From assembly GCA_024232355.1 (NCBI GenBank), contig JAAEPW010000838.1:1-13278 (forward strand): DNA of 13,278 nt, read 5' to 3'. This stretch comes from Chloroflexota bacterium. GTDB taxonomy: Bacteria > Chloroflexota > Anaerolineae > B4-G1. The position numbers were made by a program, and so were the translations under genes. The notes below the pieces were generated by a model, which was given only the letters and a program-made list of their open reading frames with translations, was not told the DNA's origin and did not search any database. Numbering within the stretch: the stretch's first letter is position 1; every line of letters begins with the position of its first letter. This document shows positions 4,647-12,889 of the stretch, one piece after another.

Positions 4647-7017
4647 AGCGTTCCGTCTCCACCCACACCCCCACCCCATCACTGATAATCTCAACCACAC
4701 CCTGCTCATCGGTGCGGTAGACGGGCAATCCCTCCAATCGCTCCATCACATCAGGGCAAGGATGACCAAAGTCGTTGTCGGCTCCCACACTGATGACCAC
4801 TATCTCTGGATTGACTGCATCCAAGAACCTTTGTGTAGTCGAACTGCAACTTCCGTGATGGGCCGCCTTGAGTACTCTGCTTGCCAGTGGAGTCCCTGTC
4901 GCCACCAATTGGCGTTCTACCACCGCCTCGATGTCCCCAGTTAGCAACACAGACACTTGTCCGTGGACCAACCGAACCGCCACCGAGTTGTTGTTGACGT
5001 CTGCATCCGTCCCACTAACCGGCTCCACGCCCGGATGCAACACGGTCATTTCCAGCCCTTGGTCGAGCGTTATGTGCAGCCCAACCTCGCCTTGGTAGAC
5101 CATCGCCCCTTCAGATTGCAATAGCTGTTGCCAATACTCGTAAACTTCCGTCCTGTGTTCTACCTCGCGAAAGATCACCGTGTCCACCTGGTATCGCTCC
5201 AGTACCGGCACCAACCCTGTGATGTGATCAGCGTCGGGGTGCGAGAGTATCATCATGTCGAGTGTATGGTCCCAAAAAGGCATCTGATCTCCCAACTGGG
5301 AAAGCAACACCGTCTCGCTGGGACCGCCGTCTACCAGTATCTGTTTTCCGGAGGGGGTTCGGATGAAAATGGCATCTCCTTGCCCTACATCGAGCAGCGT
5401 GATGTGCAGATCGTCGTCGGGCAGTGTACGTCCGGTAAAGACCATCAGCATCATCAAGACGAGGATTGAGGCAAAGATCACTTTTAGCTTTAAACGAGAC
5501 AAGTTTTTTGACCACCATTCATGTCGCCACTCCTGGGGCTGTTTCATCCACCAAGTGACGCCACCTATGAGAAGATAGCATCCCCACATCATCCACCATT
5601 CCATCTGTACCTCTACTGACGCGAATGGCACTTTCGCTGTTGATTGTACTATGAGAATAGTGTACGCAAGGAACGCCCAGACTACCCACCCCACTACCTG
5701 CCCCAACGGCAAAATGACCAAACCCAGCAATGTGGCGACAGATCCAACAACCATAATGTATGATTGTATCCAGAGAATCCCCACATTCGTGACCAATGTG
5801 ATGAGCGACAGCCGGCCAAATTTAGTCATAATGATCGGCAAAGTCAAAATTTGTGCTGCCAGTGTAACAAGAAAGGACTCGCTAATCAGCCGCACAATCT
5901 TTCTTGCCCGTTCAACCGAGGTGAACCGTGTCAACACGCGTTCAAACACATTCTCCAAAGACCCAGTGTAAATCATTAACCCCGCCGTTGCGGTAAAGCT
6001 AAGTCCAAAGCCTACATCCCATAATACATTAGGATCGTGCCACGTCATAAAAAAAGCCGCCCAGCCAAGAGACGTAAAAGCAGAGGTGGGACGCCCCAAA
6101 TATAAACCACCGAGATAAAGAAAGCTCATAGCCGCCGCCCGCACCACCGCCGCTGATGCCCCAACGAATACTGTATAGATCGCCACGCCCGCTGCAGCGA
6201 CCAACACCGCTCGGCGCTTGTTAAAAAACTGTTGTGCCAAATTGGCCAAGAGGTTGGCCACAATCGTCAAATTAAAGCCTGAAATTGCAATGATGTGCGT
6301 CGTGCCAGTGGCAGAAAAGTCGTCCATCAGGTCGGAGGGAATGCCTGTTTCAATTCCCAGCAAAATGCCAGTCAACAAGGCAGCCTGCGGCTCTGGCAGA
6401 ATACGGGCAATAGTAGATTGGGCATATCGCTTGAAAGTAAAAAGATAATACCGCCATCGTTCAGCCTGATTTTCAGCCAAAAACGTAATCTGTGCACGTT
6501 GGATCAGCGAGTAAATATCCTGACGTGCCAAATAGTCCTTGTAAGAAAAGTTTTCTAGGACCGGCGGTGTCTCCAATAAACCCTCAACCCGTATGCGGTC
6601 ACCGTAATGGCGCTGCGGATAGGATTCTACGCCGATCAACACCATCCCCTCGATCTCCAATTCCGTACCATTGGGCAACGTCAGCTGCTCAGCCTTCACG
6701 CGCAGATTCGTATGATGCTCCCGCTCGTCCGGCTCACTCACCACGACACCCTCCAGCACCACCCAACCGACGTCGTTGTAAGTCGCCAGGAAAGTTTCGT
6801 CAAAGCGGGGCAGGTCGTACACAAACCGCCCCGCGCCCAGAACCAACACCAGGACACAACCCGCCGCCCACCGAATACGAATCTCTTGCCAGCATAACAC
6901 CAAGAAAAGAATCGCTATCAAACCAAGTAAAAGTAGCGCTTGCCAGGGGGGATGGATCACTTTTGCAAGCGCGATGCCCGCAAACCAGGGCGCAACGAGG
7001 TAAACGATTTTGCTCAT
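4645..7017 (-). CDS. comEC: ComEC/Rec2 DNA-uptake channel protein with metallo-beta-lactamase domain
   Basis: This 790-residue, full-length ComEC forms the membrane channel through which single-stranded DNA enters during natural transformation. Residues 1-70 hold the first membrane helices. Residues 75-190 are the soluble DUF4131-type (OB-like) part. Residues 205-490 are the polytopic Competence domain, including TGILLG, TGTTHIIAISGFNL, VGASAAVVRAA and a DVGFGLSF motif. Residues 513-527 are a further helix, and 538-785 the metallo-beta-lactamase domain: LLDVGQGDAIFI (541-552), the metal-binding SHPDADHITG (592-601), NNNSVAVRL (675-683), LLTGDIE (691-697) and AAHHGS (718-723). All metal ligands I expect are present, so the nuclease-like domain should be functional. 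The ATG at 7017 is preceded by a GGAAGGA ribosome site. The gene has its own promoter (7064-7092) and no other competence gene is in view. Confidence 0.95.
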   Translation of the reverse strand: MSKIVYLVAPWFAGIALAKVIHPPWQALLLLGLIAILFLVLCWQEIRIRWAAGCVLVLVLGAGRFVYDLPRFDETFLATYNDVGWVVLEGVVVSEPDEREHHTNLRVKAEQLTLPNGTELEIEGMVLIGVESYPQRHYGDRIRVEGLLETPPVLENFSYKDYLARQDIYSLIQRAQITFLAENQAERWRYYLFTFKRYAQSTIARILPEPQAALLTGILLGIETGIPSDLMDDFSATGTTHIIAISGFNLTIVANLLANLAQQFFNKRRAVLVAAAGVAIYTVFVGASAAVVRAAAMSFLYLGGLYLGRPTSAFTSLGWAAFFMTWHDPNVLWDVGFGLSFTATAGLMIYTGSLENVFERVLTRFTSVERARKIVRLISESFLVTLAAQILTLPIIMTKFGRLSLITLVTNVGILWIQSYIMVVGSVATLLGLVILPLGQVVGWVVWAFLAYTILIVQSTAKVPFASVEVQMEWWMMWGCYLLIGGVTWWMKQPQEWRHEWWSKNLSRLKLKVIFASILVLMMLMVFTGRTLPDDDLHITLLDVGQGDAIFIRTPSGKQILVDGGPSETVLLSQLGDQMPFWDHTLDMMILSHPDADHITGLVPVLERYQVDTVIFREVEHRTEVYEYWQQLLQSEGAMVYQGEVGLHITLDQGLEMTVLHPGVEPVSGTDADVNNNSVAVRLVHGQVSVLLTGDIEAVVERQLVATGTPLASRVLKAAHHGSCSSTTQRFLDAVNPEIVVISVGADNDFGHPCPDVMERLEGLPVYRTDEQGVVEIISDGVGVWVETER

Positions 7018-7063
7018 AGGTCCTTCCTTTCAAACGAGGAAAACTAACCGCCCAAACAGATCC

Positions 7064-7092
7064 AGTATAGTGCAAGTTTGCCTGAAGGTCAA
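7064..7092 (-). promoter_or_regulatory. Promoter of comEC
   Basis: Read on the minus strand, TTGACC (7092-7087), 17 bases, then TATACT (7069-7064). Transcription would start near 7057, about 40 bases before the comEC ATG. The match to a housekeeping sigma promoter is close. Confidence 0.7.
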
Positions 7093-7161
7093 TTCGATTC
7101 AAGTGCAATACTAGGAAAAATTGGCCGATAAAACCTACGGGAAATATCACTCGTATAGTGG

Positions 7162-7190
7162 TTGAAGGAAATCCAAAGGTGTGCTAAAAT
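7162..7190 (+). promoter_or_regulatory. Promoter of the zinc-ribbon protein gene
   Basis: TTGAAG (7162-7167), 17 bases, then TAAAAT (7185-7190) with an extended TG at 7182-7183. Start is expected near 7197, followed by the ribosome site and ATG 7225. It rules out an apparent longer reading frame whose first codon would lie inside the -35. The same TTGAAG -35 is used in front of tatA. Confidence 0.65.
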
Positions 7191-7224
7191 ATTGGCAGAA
7201 TTATCAAGAGAGGGGGAAAATACC

Positions 7225-8043
7225 ATGACGGATGACAAAAAAGCAGACGAGGAAAAGAGTCTCAAAGAATGGATGGAAGAAGAACGCGCACGACTGGACA
7301 AGGGGTTCACTTTTGAACCGCAACCGAGTTCGCGTCAAGCCGATAAACCTAGTTCGGCTGGTCAGATCGCGGCCGGGTTGGGACTTGGCGCTGGTGTGGT
7401 CGCTGGGGCAATGGCCCCTCACCCTGCTTCGGTCACTTTTGAGGGTGTCAAAGCCAACGTCATCGCCACCGCGCTAAAGCGCGAAATCGCCAACGACGAT
7501 ACCCGCGTCCAAGTTGATCGGACCGGCGACTCGTTGGTGGTCACCATCTCGCAGAGCCAGTCCAGCCACCCGCACCAGTTCTCGCCCGCGCTGACGGCAA
7601 CCCTGATCGAAAAGGCGGACGTGCTCACGGTCACCGTCAGTGACCTCAGTGAGGATGCCAAGAGAAGTACGTTAGGTTCCGTAGGGCGCACTGTTCTGGA
7701 CAAAGGGAAACGCCTGGCATTTAGAGGGCGTGGTGTCAGAGGCTTAATCGAGACTGCTGGCGACGTGATGGAAGGTGTCGAGGATCTAGTCGAGGATATC
7801 CAAGACCTAGGTTTACCCAAACGGGTGTGGACAATGATCGACCGCGTGGGTGAGGCTGCCGAGCAGGCATACCTGGATGAAAAACGAAAACAACAGGAGC
7901 TACAGTGGCAGCGAGAAGCAACTGAACGGGCCTGGACCCACTGTGAATCGTGTGGTCGAGCTTACAGAGAAGACGATGCGGACAGAGTAGACTGTCCCTC
8001 GTGTGGTGGGGTGCGTGGAAATAAACCGGACTGGCTCAGCTAA
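7225..8043 (+). CDS. Uncharacterised protein with glycine-rich segment and C-terminal zinc ribbon
   Basis: I do not recognise the family of this 272-residue protein. Residues 1-30 are charged and probably helical. Residues 45-64 are a Gly/Ala/Val-rich hydrophobic stretch (GQIAAGLGLGAGVVAGAMAP) that may contact or cross a membrane. Residues 70-140 look like an alpha/beta domain rich in beta strands (VTFEGVKANVIATALKRE, then DSLVVTISQS, then VLTVTVSDLSED). Residues 175-235 are predicted helical, with acidic VEDLVEDIQDLG. The end carries a zinc ribbon with Cys240, Cys243, Cys257 and Cys260 (CESC...CPSC). The start is fixed by AGAGGGGGA (7209-7217) before ATG 7225 and by the promoter at 7162-7190. 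It is transcribed alone, divergent from comEC and convergent with recR. A scaffold or membrane-associated regulatory role is possible but unsupported. No function is assigned. Confidence 0.85.
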   Translation: MTDDKKADEEKSLKEWMEEERARLDKGFTFEPQPSSRQADKPSSAGQIAAGLGLGAGVVAGAMAPHPASVTFEGVKANVIATALKREIANDDTRVQVDRTGDSLVVTISQSQSSHPHQFSPALTATLIEKADVLTVTVSDLSEDAKRSTLGSVGRTVLDKGKRLAFRGRGVRGLIETAGDVMEGVEDLVEDIQDLGLPKRVWTMIDRVGEAAEQAYLDEKRKQQELQWQREATERAWTHCESCGRAYREDDADRVDCPSCGGVRGNKPDWLS

Positions 8044-8077
8044 CACGGTTATTCTCTCTAGACCAGCTTATTCCATT

Positions 8078-8113
8078 CCGCCCCAACTGTAATAGTTGGG
8101 GCGGTTCTATTTT
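8078..8113 (+). terminator. Rho-independent terminator of the zinc-ribbon gene
   Basis: CCGCCCCAACT (8078-8088) and AGTTGGGGCGG (8094-8104) form a perfect 11-bp stem with a 5-nt loop, followed by TTCTATTTT. The minus side lacks a T-run, so it serves mainly the plus-strand gene, 35 bases after its stop. Confidence 0.88.
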
Positions 8114-8140
8114 AGATGAGGCGTGACCATTGCAGGCAGG

Positions 8141-8740
8141 TCAGATTTCTTCTCGCCCCTCCATCGCCTGTGTGAGCGTTACCACATCGGCGTACTCCAA
8201 GTCACCGCCCACTGGCAATCCCCGCCCTAGACGAGTGACACGTACACCCAACGGGCGCAACTGGGATAGCAAGTAAGAAGCCGTCCAATCCCCTTCGCTG
8301 GTAGGATTGGTTGCCAGAATCACCTCTTTCACACCACCGCCTCGCACCCGGCCCAACAACTCACCGATACGCAAGTTTTCCACAAACATCCCCTCCGAGG
8401 GAGCCAACACACCGTGCAAGACATGGTACAATCCTTTGTACACACTCGCCTGCTCAACCGCCAGCACATCAAGTGGCTCCTCGACCACACAGATTGAATC
8501 TTGATCGCGCCCCTCATCGGTACAAACAGGGCAGGGGTCATTCTCAGTGATGTTGTAGCAAATAGAGCAAAAGCGCGTGTGTTCCTTGAGTTCGCGCAAA
8601 GCATCAGATAACCTGCCTGTCAAATCCGTCTGATTGCGCAGCAAGAAAAATGTGAGACGGGCTGCCGTCTTGCGTCCAATGCCCGGCAGCTCCGAAAGCT
8701 CCTCGATCAATCGCGTCACCGAAGCTGGAGTCGTTTGCAT
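8141..8740 (-). CDS. recR: Recombination mediator protein RecR
   Basis: This 199-residue RecR has the usual family length. RecR, with RecO and RecF, loads RecA on gapped DNA during repair. Visible parts are the helix-hairpin-helix with LPGIGRKTAARL (18-29), the C4 zinc finger Cys58/Cys61/Cys70/Cys73, the Toprim domain from ICVVEE (83-88), and the C-terminal LGRGLPVGGDLEYADVVTL. In the Toprim signature the usual EGEATA is EGDWTA here (149-154), a conservative-looking lineage variant. ATG 8740 is preferred, since AGGTG within the ybaB stop region lies 9 bases upstream; an in-frame GTG at 8752 directly after the ybaB stop would add four residues. It is the last gene of the dnaX-ybaB-recR operon. 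Confidence 0.95.
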   Translation of the reverse strand: MQTTPASVTRLIEELSELPGIGRKTAARLTFFLLRNQTDLTGRLSDALRELKEHTRFCSICYNITENDPCPVCTDEGRDQDSICVVEEPLDVLAVEQASVYKGLYHVLHGVLAPSEGMFVENLRIGELLGRVRGGGVKEVILATNPTSEGDWTASYLLSQLRPLGVRVTRLGRGLPVGGDLEYADVVTLTQAMEGREEI

Positions 8741-8752
8741 CGCTACTTGCAC

Positions 8753-9100
8753 CTAGCCCAAGCCAGGAATATTCAAGCCACCGGTAAAGGCCGACATCCG
8801 CTCTGCCGAAACCTGGTCAATCTGCTCCAACCCCTCATTGACGGCAGCCATAACGAGATCCTGCAACATCTCCACATCTTCGGGGTCCACGACTTCTGGT
8901 GCAATAGTGATCAACTGCACACGTCGCTCACCAGTTACCTCTGCGGTCACCGCACCGCCGCCAACTGTTGAAGTAACAACCATCGTAGTCAACTCATCCT
9001 GTGCCGCGAGCATACCTTCTTGCAAACTCTGCAATTGCTGGAGCATCCCAGCCTTTCCTGGACCCGACGGCCCTTTACGTTTAATCCTTCTCTTACCCAC
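8753..9100 (-). CDS. ybaB: YbaB/EbfC family nucleoid-associated protein
   Basis: This 115-residue DNA-binding nucleoid-associated protein belongs to the YbaB/EbfC family. Features of the family visible here are an N-terminal basic tail (GKRRIKRKGP), the helix LQQLQSLQEGMLAAQDEL, the strand region TVGGGAVTAEVTGERRVQLITIAPEVVD and the C-terminal helix DLVMAAVNEGLEQIDQVSAERM. The GTG at 9100 is chosen because GAGGAGG lies 5 bases upstream. A TTG at 9121 is also open and overlaps the dnaX stop as TTGA, adding seven residues, but it has no better ribosome site. The place between dnaX and recR is the standard one for this family. The extended basic N-terminal tail is slightly unusual and may add DNA contact. 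Confidence 0.92.
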   Translation of the reverse strand: MGKRRIKRKGPSGPGKAGMLQQLQSLQEGMLAAQDELTTMVVTSTVGGGAVTAEVTGERRVQLITIAPEVVDPEDVEMLQDLVMAAVNEGLEQIDQVSAERMSAFTGGLNIPGLG

Positions 9101-9117
9101 TGCAACCTCCTCGACTA

Positions 9118-10833
9118 TCAACTCTGCTGCACTATCTTTGCTCCCAGTTCGACCGCTGCGCGTACCAGAGGATCGTCTGCCACGGTCTGCTCCACCGACG
9201 AGACAGATTCCTCTCTAGTGGACTCGGGCGCGCGTTCCCGCTGGCTCCCCTGAGCCAACACACAACGCACACGATATTTCTGCTCTAACACATCACTCAA
9301 TGCTGCCTCGACATCTAGTCTGTTACGCTCTTCTTCAACCTTGCCACGGTGAAAGTCGTAATCGAACCCCAGCACGACGATGTCCCCTTCCACAGCCACC
9401 GGCCTACACGAGCGCATCAACGCCTCCAACGACAAATTGCGAGGACGTAGAGCATTCAAAAACTCGGCCCAGCGATCATGCAGCACATCAGTTGTTAAAG
9501 ACACCAGCGATCCATCACCAGGTGTAGAATTATGATAGACCGATTCCGATTCCCGAACTGCCGAGACAGATTGTGTCTGAGGTAAAGTGGACGATGCAGA
9601 ACGAACAGGTGCTGGCTTGGACATTGTGGCTAGAGTCGCAGATGATGGTGATGCAGATGACGGAGACGCCGAATGACGAACAGGGGGCGGTGTGTGCGAT
9701 TTAGCCGGAGATGGTTGGTTGCGAGATACAGGTGCAGGATTTTCTATCTCGGGTGGAAGCACCGCTTCAATAAAAGCCATCTCTAATGGCAACTGAGGCT
9801 GCCAACCACCTTTCGCCTCGGCAACTGCCTGGTTGAAAAGTCGCACTGACCGTGCCAAAGTCCGGGGGGAAAAGGCAGCGGCTTGAGCCTCCAGTTGAGG
9901 GCGCAAATCATCCGAGATGTGAGTCAGAACGACGCCCGACTCTAGCCGCAGCAATAGCAATGCCCGCAAGTGCTCCACCATCTGGCGTGCGAACTGTCGT
10001 GGATCAGCCCCCTCATCTACAGCCGTGTTGATCACTCCCAAACCTTGGGCCGCATCGCCCTTGCTCAATGCATCAGTCACCTGAACAACCGCTTCACTAG
10101 TCCCTGTCCCTAGTGCCGAGCGCACCTCTGCACCCGTGATACCCGTTTCATCGTAAGAAGCCAATTGATCGAGCAGACTCTCTGCGTCACGCATACTGCC
10201 AGTTGCCTGGAGAGCGATGATCGTCAACGCCTCCCGATCTGCTGGGATTTGCTCCTGCTCCACCATCCATTCCAAACGGGTAACAACCGCCCCAACAGGA
10301 ATACGACGAAAATTAAAGCGTTGGCAGCGCGAGACTACCGTGGTCGGAATCTTGTGCGGTTCGGTGGTCGCCAGCACGAAAATGGCATGAGGTGGAGGCT
10401 CTTCCAACGTTTTGAGCAGCGCGTTAAAAGCCGCGTTGGAGAGCATATGCACTTCATCTATCACATAGACTTTGTACCGAGCTTCGTTGGGCCGAAAACC
10501 GACTCGCTCTCGCAGTTCACGCACATCGTCCACACCAGTGTTAGAGGCCGCGTCAATCTCGATTAAATCGAGCAACCGTCCCTCGTTGACAGCCTGGCAA
10601 ATAACACATTCGTTGCAAGGACGCTGTTCTTCTAGAGCCAGACAGTTGACTGCTTTAGCCAACAAACGTGCTGTGGTCGTTTTACCAGTCCCACGAGGAC
10701 CAGCCAAGAGATAAGCGTGATGAATGCGCCCAGAAGTGAGTGCGTTACGCAACGTACCAACGATGTGCTCCTGTCCCACTACCTCATCAAATGTTCGGGG
10801 TCGCCATTTTCGATACAACGCCTGCACTGCCAT
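9118..10833 (-). CDS. dnaX: DNA polymerase III subunit gamma/tau
   Basis: This is the 571-residue clamp-loader ATPase that opens the sliding clamp and bridges polymerase cores. Residues 1-175 form the AAA+ core: LYRKWRPRTFDEVVGQEHIV (6-25), Walker A GPRGTGKT (45-52), the zinc module Cys64/Cys73/Cys76/Cys79, Walker B VIDEVHM (124-130), KTLEEPPPHA (141-150), sensor ATTEPHKIP (155-163) and SRC (168-170). Residues 180-360 are the lid and collar helices. Residues 364-435 are a low-complexity Pro/Ser linker with the repeat ASPSSASPSSA. Residues 450-530 form a tau-like C-terminal domain (RWAEFLNALRPRNLSLEALM). The ATG at 10833 has GAGGAGG upstream. No slippery A/T tract for programmed frameshifting was noticed, so a separate gamma form is not evident. 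It is the first gene of the operon with ybaB and recR. Confidence 0.96.
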   Translation of the reverse strand: MAVQALYRKWRPRTFDEVVGQEHIVGTLRNALTSGRIHHAYLLAGPRGTGKTTTARLLAKAVNCLALEEQRPCNECVICQAVNEGRLLDLIEIDAASNTGVDDVRELRERVGFRPNEARYKVYVIDEVHMLSNAAFNALLKTLEEPPPHAIFVLATTEPHKIPTTVVSRCQRFNFRRIPVGAVVTRLEWMVEQEQIPADREALTIIALQATGSMRDAESLLDQLASYDETGITGAEVRSALGTGTSEAVVQVTDALSKGDAAQGLGVINTAVDEGADPRQFARQMVEHLRALLLLRLESGVVLTHISDDLRPQLEAQAAAFSPRTLARSVRLFNQAVAEAKGGWQPQLPLEMAFIEAVLPPEIENPAPVSRNQPSPAKSHTPPPVRHSASPSSASPSSATLATMSKPAPVRSASSTLPQTQSVSAVRESESVYHNSTPGDGSLVSLTTDVLHDRWAEFLNALRPRNLSLEALMRSCRPVAVEGDIVVLGFDYDFHRGKVEEERNRLDVEAALSDVLEQKYRVRCVLAQGSQRERAPESTREESVSSVEQTVADDPLVRAAVELGAKIVQQS

Positions 10834-10860
10834 GACCGCCTCCTCTTAAATTCGCTTGAT

Positions 10861-10889
10861 AGTCTAACACTGTCCGGCGAGAAAGGCAA
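10861..10889 (-). promoter_or_regulatory. Promoter of the dnaX-ybaB-recR operon
   Basis: On the minus strand, TTGCCT (10889-10884), 17 bases, then TAGACT (10866-10861). Start would be near 10854, about 20 bases ahead of the dnaX ATG and just upstream of its GAGGAGG. It lies back to back with the methyltransferase promoter (10895-10923). Confidence 0.6.
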
Positions 10890-10894
10890 GTCAG

Positions 10895-10923
10895 TTGTGC
10901 AAGGTCTCTTGTTGGATTATAAT
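10895..10923 (+). promoter_or_regulatory. Promoter of the methyltransferase-glycosyltransferase unit, probably leaderless
   Basis: TTGTGC (10895-10900), 17 bases, then a perfect TATAAT (10918-10923). Only seven bases separate the -10 from ATG 10931, so transcription should begin at or within a base or so of the start codon. The AAGGA at 10925-10929 is too close to serve as a ribosome site. Confidence 0.75.
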
Positions 10924-10930
10924 CAAGGAC

Positions 10931-11839
10931 ATGAAAACGGATGTATCCTCCCAAATCGTCTCGCTCTCGTCCCCAGATTGGAAAGACTATGAGCTACTAG
11001 ACAGCGGCAACAGACTCAAACTAGAACGCTTTGGTTTATACTCTCTCATTCGGCCAGAACCACGAGCGACGTGGCATCCGGCGCTACCCGAAAAAGTCTG
11101 GAAGTCTGCACACGCTGTCTTTCAGCCTACACGCAAAGATGGCGGCGGTCACTGGCAACTCTACAAACCCATAAATTCCCCTTGGGTCATGAACTACAAG
11201 CACCTGAGATTTCAAGCGCAGGTAACCGACTCGCGCCATACAGGAATTTTCCCTGAAAATGCTACTCATTGGGATTGGATCATGGAGCAGATCAAAAACA
11301 CCCAGCGTCCAATCCGAGTGCTCAACCTCTTTGCTTACACCGGGTTGGCGACGCTGGCCGCAGCCCAAGCCGGCGCCAAGGTTATGCATGTAGATGCGTC
11401 ACAAAAAGCTATCAAGATCGCCCGTGAGAACCAAACGCTTTCAGGAATGAAAGAGTACCCCATTCGCTGGATCGTTGATGACGCACTGAAATTCGTGCAA
11501 CGTGAGAAAAGGCGAGGCGTCAAATACGAGGGAATCATTATGGACCCACCCAAGTTTGGTCGAGGACCCAAAGGCGAAGTTTGGGAATTCTCCAAACTAT
11601 TCTCTATCCTGTGCACAGCGTGCCGTGCAATCCTGAGCGAGCACCCGCGATTTGTCGTAATCACCGCCTACACTAGTGGAACCTCATCGATGACCCTCTA
11701 CCAAACCGTCAAGGAGATGATGACCGGGTTTGAAGGAACCGCTACTGCCGGGGAACTGGTGACCATCGAACAAAGCGCTGGCCGAAGCATACCCAATGCA
11801 ACCTTTGCTCGTTGGGTTAGTTATGAGAGTGATATTTGA
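10931..11839 (+). CDS. Class I SAM-dependent methyltransferase, RlmI/COG1092-like
   Basis: This 302-residue protein probably methylates a cytosine or another base in ribosomal RNA. The Rossmann methyltransferase core is clear: motif I VLNLFAYTGLATLAAAQAGA, then VMHVDASQKAIKIARENQ, then a DDALKFVQ block, the catalytic-loop motif IV MDPPKFGRGPKGEVW, and a final strand FVVITAYTSGTS. The DPPKF motif and overall pattern match the RlmI/RlmK-type family (COG1092). The N-terminal 110 residues (MKTDVSS..., GLYSLIRPEPRATWHPALP) are not a PUA domain, so RlmI itself is not implied and no symbol is given. ATG 10931 is chosen from the promoter; a longer frame from 10895 would start inside the -35. Its stop touches the next gene's ATG (TGAATG), so the two are co-transcribed. 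Confidence 0.88.
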   Translation: MKTDVSSQIVSLSSPDWKDYELLDSGNRLKLERFGLYSLIRPEPRATWHPALPEKVWKSAHAVFQPTRKDGGGHWQLYKPINSPWVMNYKHLRFQAQVTDSRHTGIFPENATHWDWIMEQIKNTQRPIRVLNLFAYTGLATLAAAQAGAKVMHVDASQKAIKIARENQTLSGMKEYPIRWIVDDALKFVQREKRRGVKYEGIIMDPPKFGRGPKGEVWEFSKLFSILCTACRAILSEHPRFVVITAYTSGTSSMTLYQTVKEMMTGFEGTATAGELVTIEQSAGRSIPNATFARWVSYESDI

Positions 11840-12889
11840 ATGAAAATGCACAAGTACCGAACACCGAACAAGATGAAAAGGCTCGATGGGACAAGTCGCT
11901 TTGCTTACGTGACGCTCTTGATGTTGAACGACAGCTATCTTCCAGGAGTATTGATGATCGCTGACGCTCTGCGAAAACAAAACACCAGAGCCGATCTAAT
12001 CTGTATGGTGACGGAAGAGATCACAGTTGATGCTCGACACGCGCTCAAATTACTCTTCGATCACGTCATAGAAGTCGAAAAGTTATTCGTTCCCTACAAA
12101 CGAAGGCAAAAGCGACAGTACATACCCTACGTGTTTACCCGCATATCTGCCCTCAGGCTGGGCAAAGATGGCGATCTGGGGTTCGAGTATGACAAGCTCG
12201 TTGCCCTGGACGCCGACGTGTTACCGTTGAAACACTATGATCACCTTTTTCTCCTAGACGCGCCGGCCGGCATACTGAACGAACGAAAATCTTATTTTCT
12301 CAATTACGACTCGGACGGCAAATATATCATACCGCCTAGCGTCGAAACAGCGGGGACATGGAAATGGCATGACGTGTACAACAAGATATGTCCTCACGGG
12401 CACAAGGTCTCCCAGGAAATCACAGATCGTGTGAAACAGGATACTACGAACATGGGGATCAATAGCGCCCTGCTGATGTTTGAGCCATCAATGAACGAGT
12501 TTAGGAGTATCAAACAAGACCTCTGTCAGCCTAGCACACTTTGCTTTGTCAGTGATTTGTTCGAGTGGCCAGATATGCAATACTTAACAATGCGATGGTC
12601 TGGTAAATGGTCCAACATTGACCTGCGCTTCTGCGGGTTCAGTGGGTACCCACGGCTTTCGGTGCTATTTGGCACGCACTTTGGAGGACTAAAACCGTGG
12701 CAAGTCAAAAAGGCACGCGCTATAGCAAGATATGGAAGGTTTGAAGATTTCCAGCTTTGGTTCAAAGAGTACACGACAATGATGACTGTGTCCTATCCAG
12801 AACTTGGGAGCAACAAACGCTTGAATAGGCTCCTGAGAGAGATTCAGAAATTGGTGACAAAACATACCTCGCTCGATTCAAGCAGTTGA
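11840..12889 (+). CDS. Glycosyltransferase family 8 (glycogenin-like)
   Basis: This 349-residue GT-A-fold glycosyltransferase is probably UDP-sugar dependent and retaining. The evidence is the family 8 pattern. The N-terminal strand YVTLLMLNDSYLPGVLMIADALRKQ (23-47) resembles glycogenin openings. The metal-binding DxD is Asp124-Ala-Asp126 in VALDADVLPL. NMGINSALLMFEPS (204-217) corresponds to the NTGLLLF-type block, PDMQYLT (244-250) to the acceptor-side region, and THFGGLKPW (279-287) to the C-terminal HFxGxKPW metal-binding motif. No signal peptide is seen, so it should act in the cytoplasm. Basic residues cluster at both ends. The ATG directly follows the methyltransferase stop with no separate ribosome site, so translation is probably coupled. 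The acceptor (protein, glycogen primer or surface glycan) cannot be read from the sequence. Confidence 0.88.
   Translation: MKMHKYRTPNKMKRLDGTSRFAYVTLLMLNDSYLPGVLMIADALRKQNTRADLICMVTEEITVDARHALKLLFDHVIEVEKLFVPYKRRQKRQYIPYVFTRISALRLGKDGDLGFEYDKLVALDADVLPLKHYDHLFLLDAPAGILNERKSYFLNYDSDGKYIIPPSVETAGTWKWHDVYNKICPHGHKVSQEITDRVKQDTTNMGINSALLMFEPSMNEFRSIKQDLCQPSTLCFVSDLFEWPDMQYLTMRWSGKWSNIDLRFCGFSGYPRLSVLFGTHFGGLKPWQVKKARAIARYGRFEDFQLWFKEYTTMMTVSYPELGSNKRLNRLLREIQKLVTKHTSLDSSS

Noticed and set aside
4591..4944. Plus-strand open frame over the comEC end
   Set aside because: Shadow of the comEC coding strand, no ribosome site, and it spans the terminator hairpin.
7162..7224. Upstream in-frame start for the zinc-ribbon gene
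   Set aside because: It lies inside the -35 hexamer, upstream of the predicted transcription start; ATG 7225 has a good ribosome site.
9118..10833. Programmed frameshift in dnaX giving a gamma form
   Set aside because: No A-rich slippery heptamer followed by a stable hairpin was noticed near the linker; the gene is open to the tau-like end.
10895..10930. Upstream in-frame start for the methyltransferase
   Set aside because: It coincides with the -35 TTGTGC and would precede the transcript.
10834..10930. SRP RNA (ffs) next to dnaX, as in some bacteria
   Set aside because: The 97-base gap is filled by two back-to-back promoters and has no GGAA-tetraloop helix.
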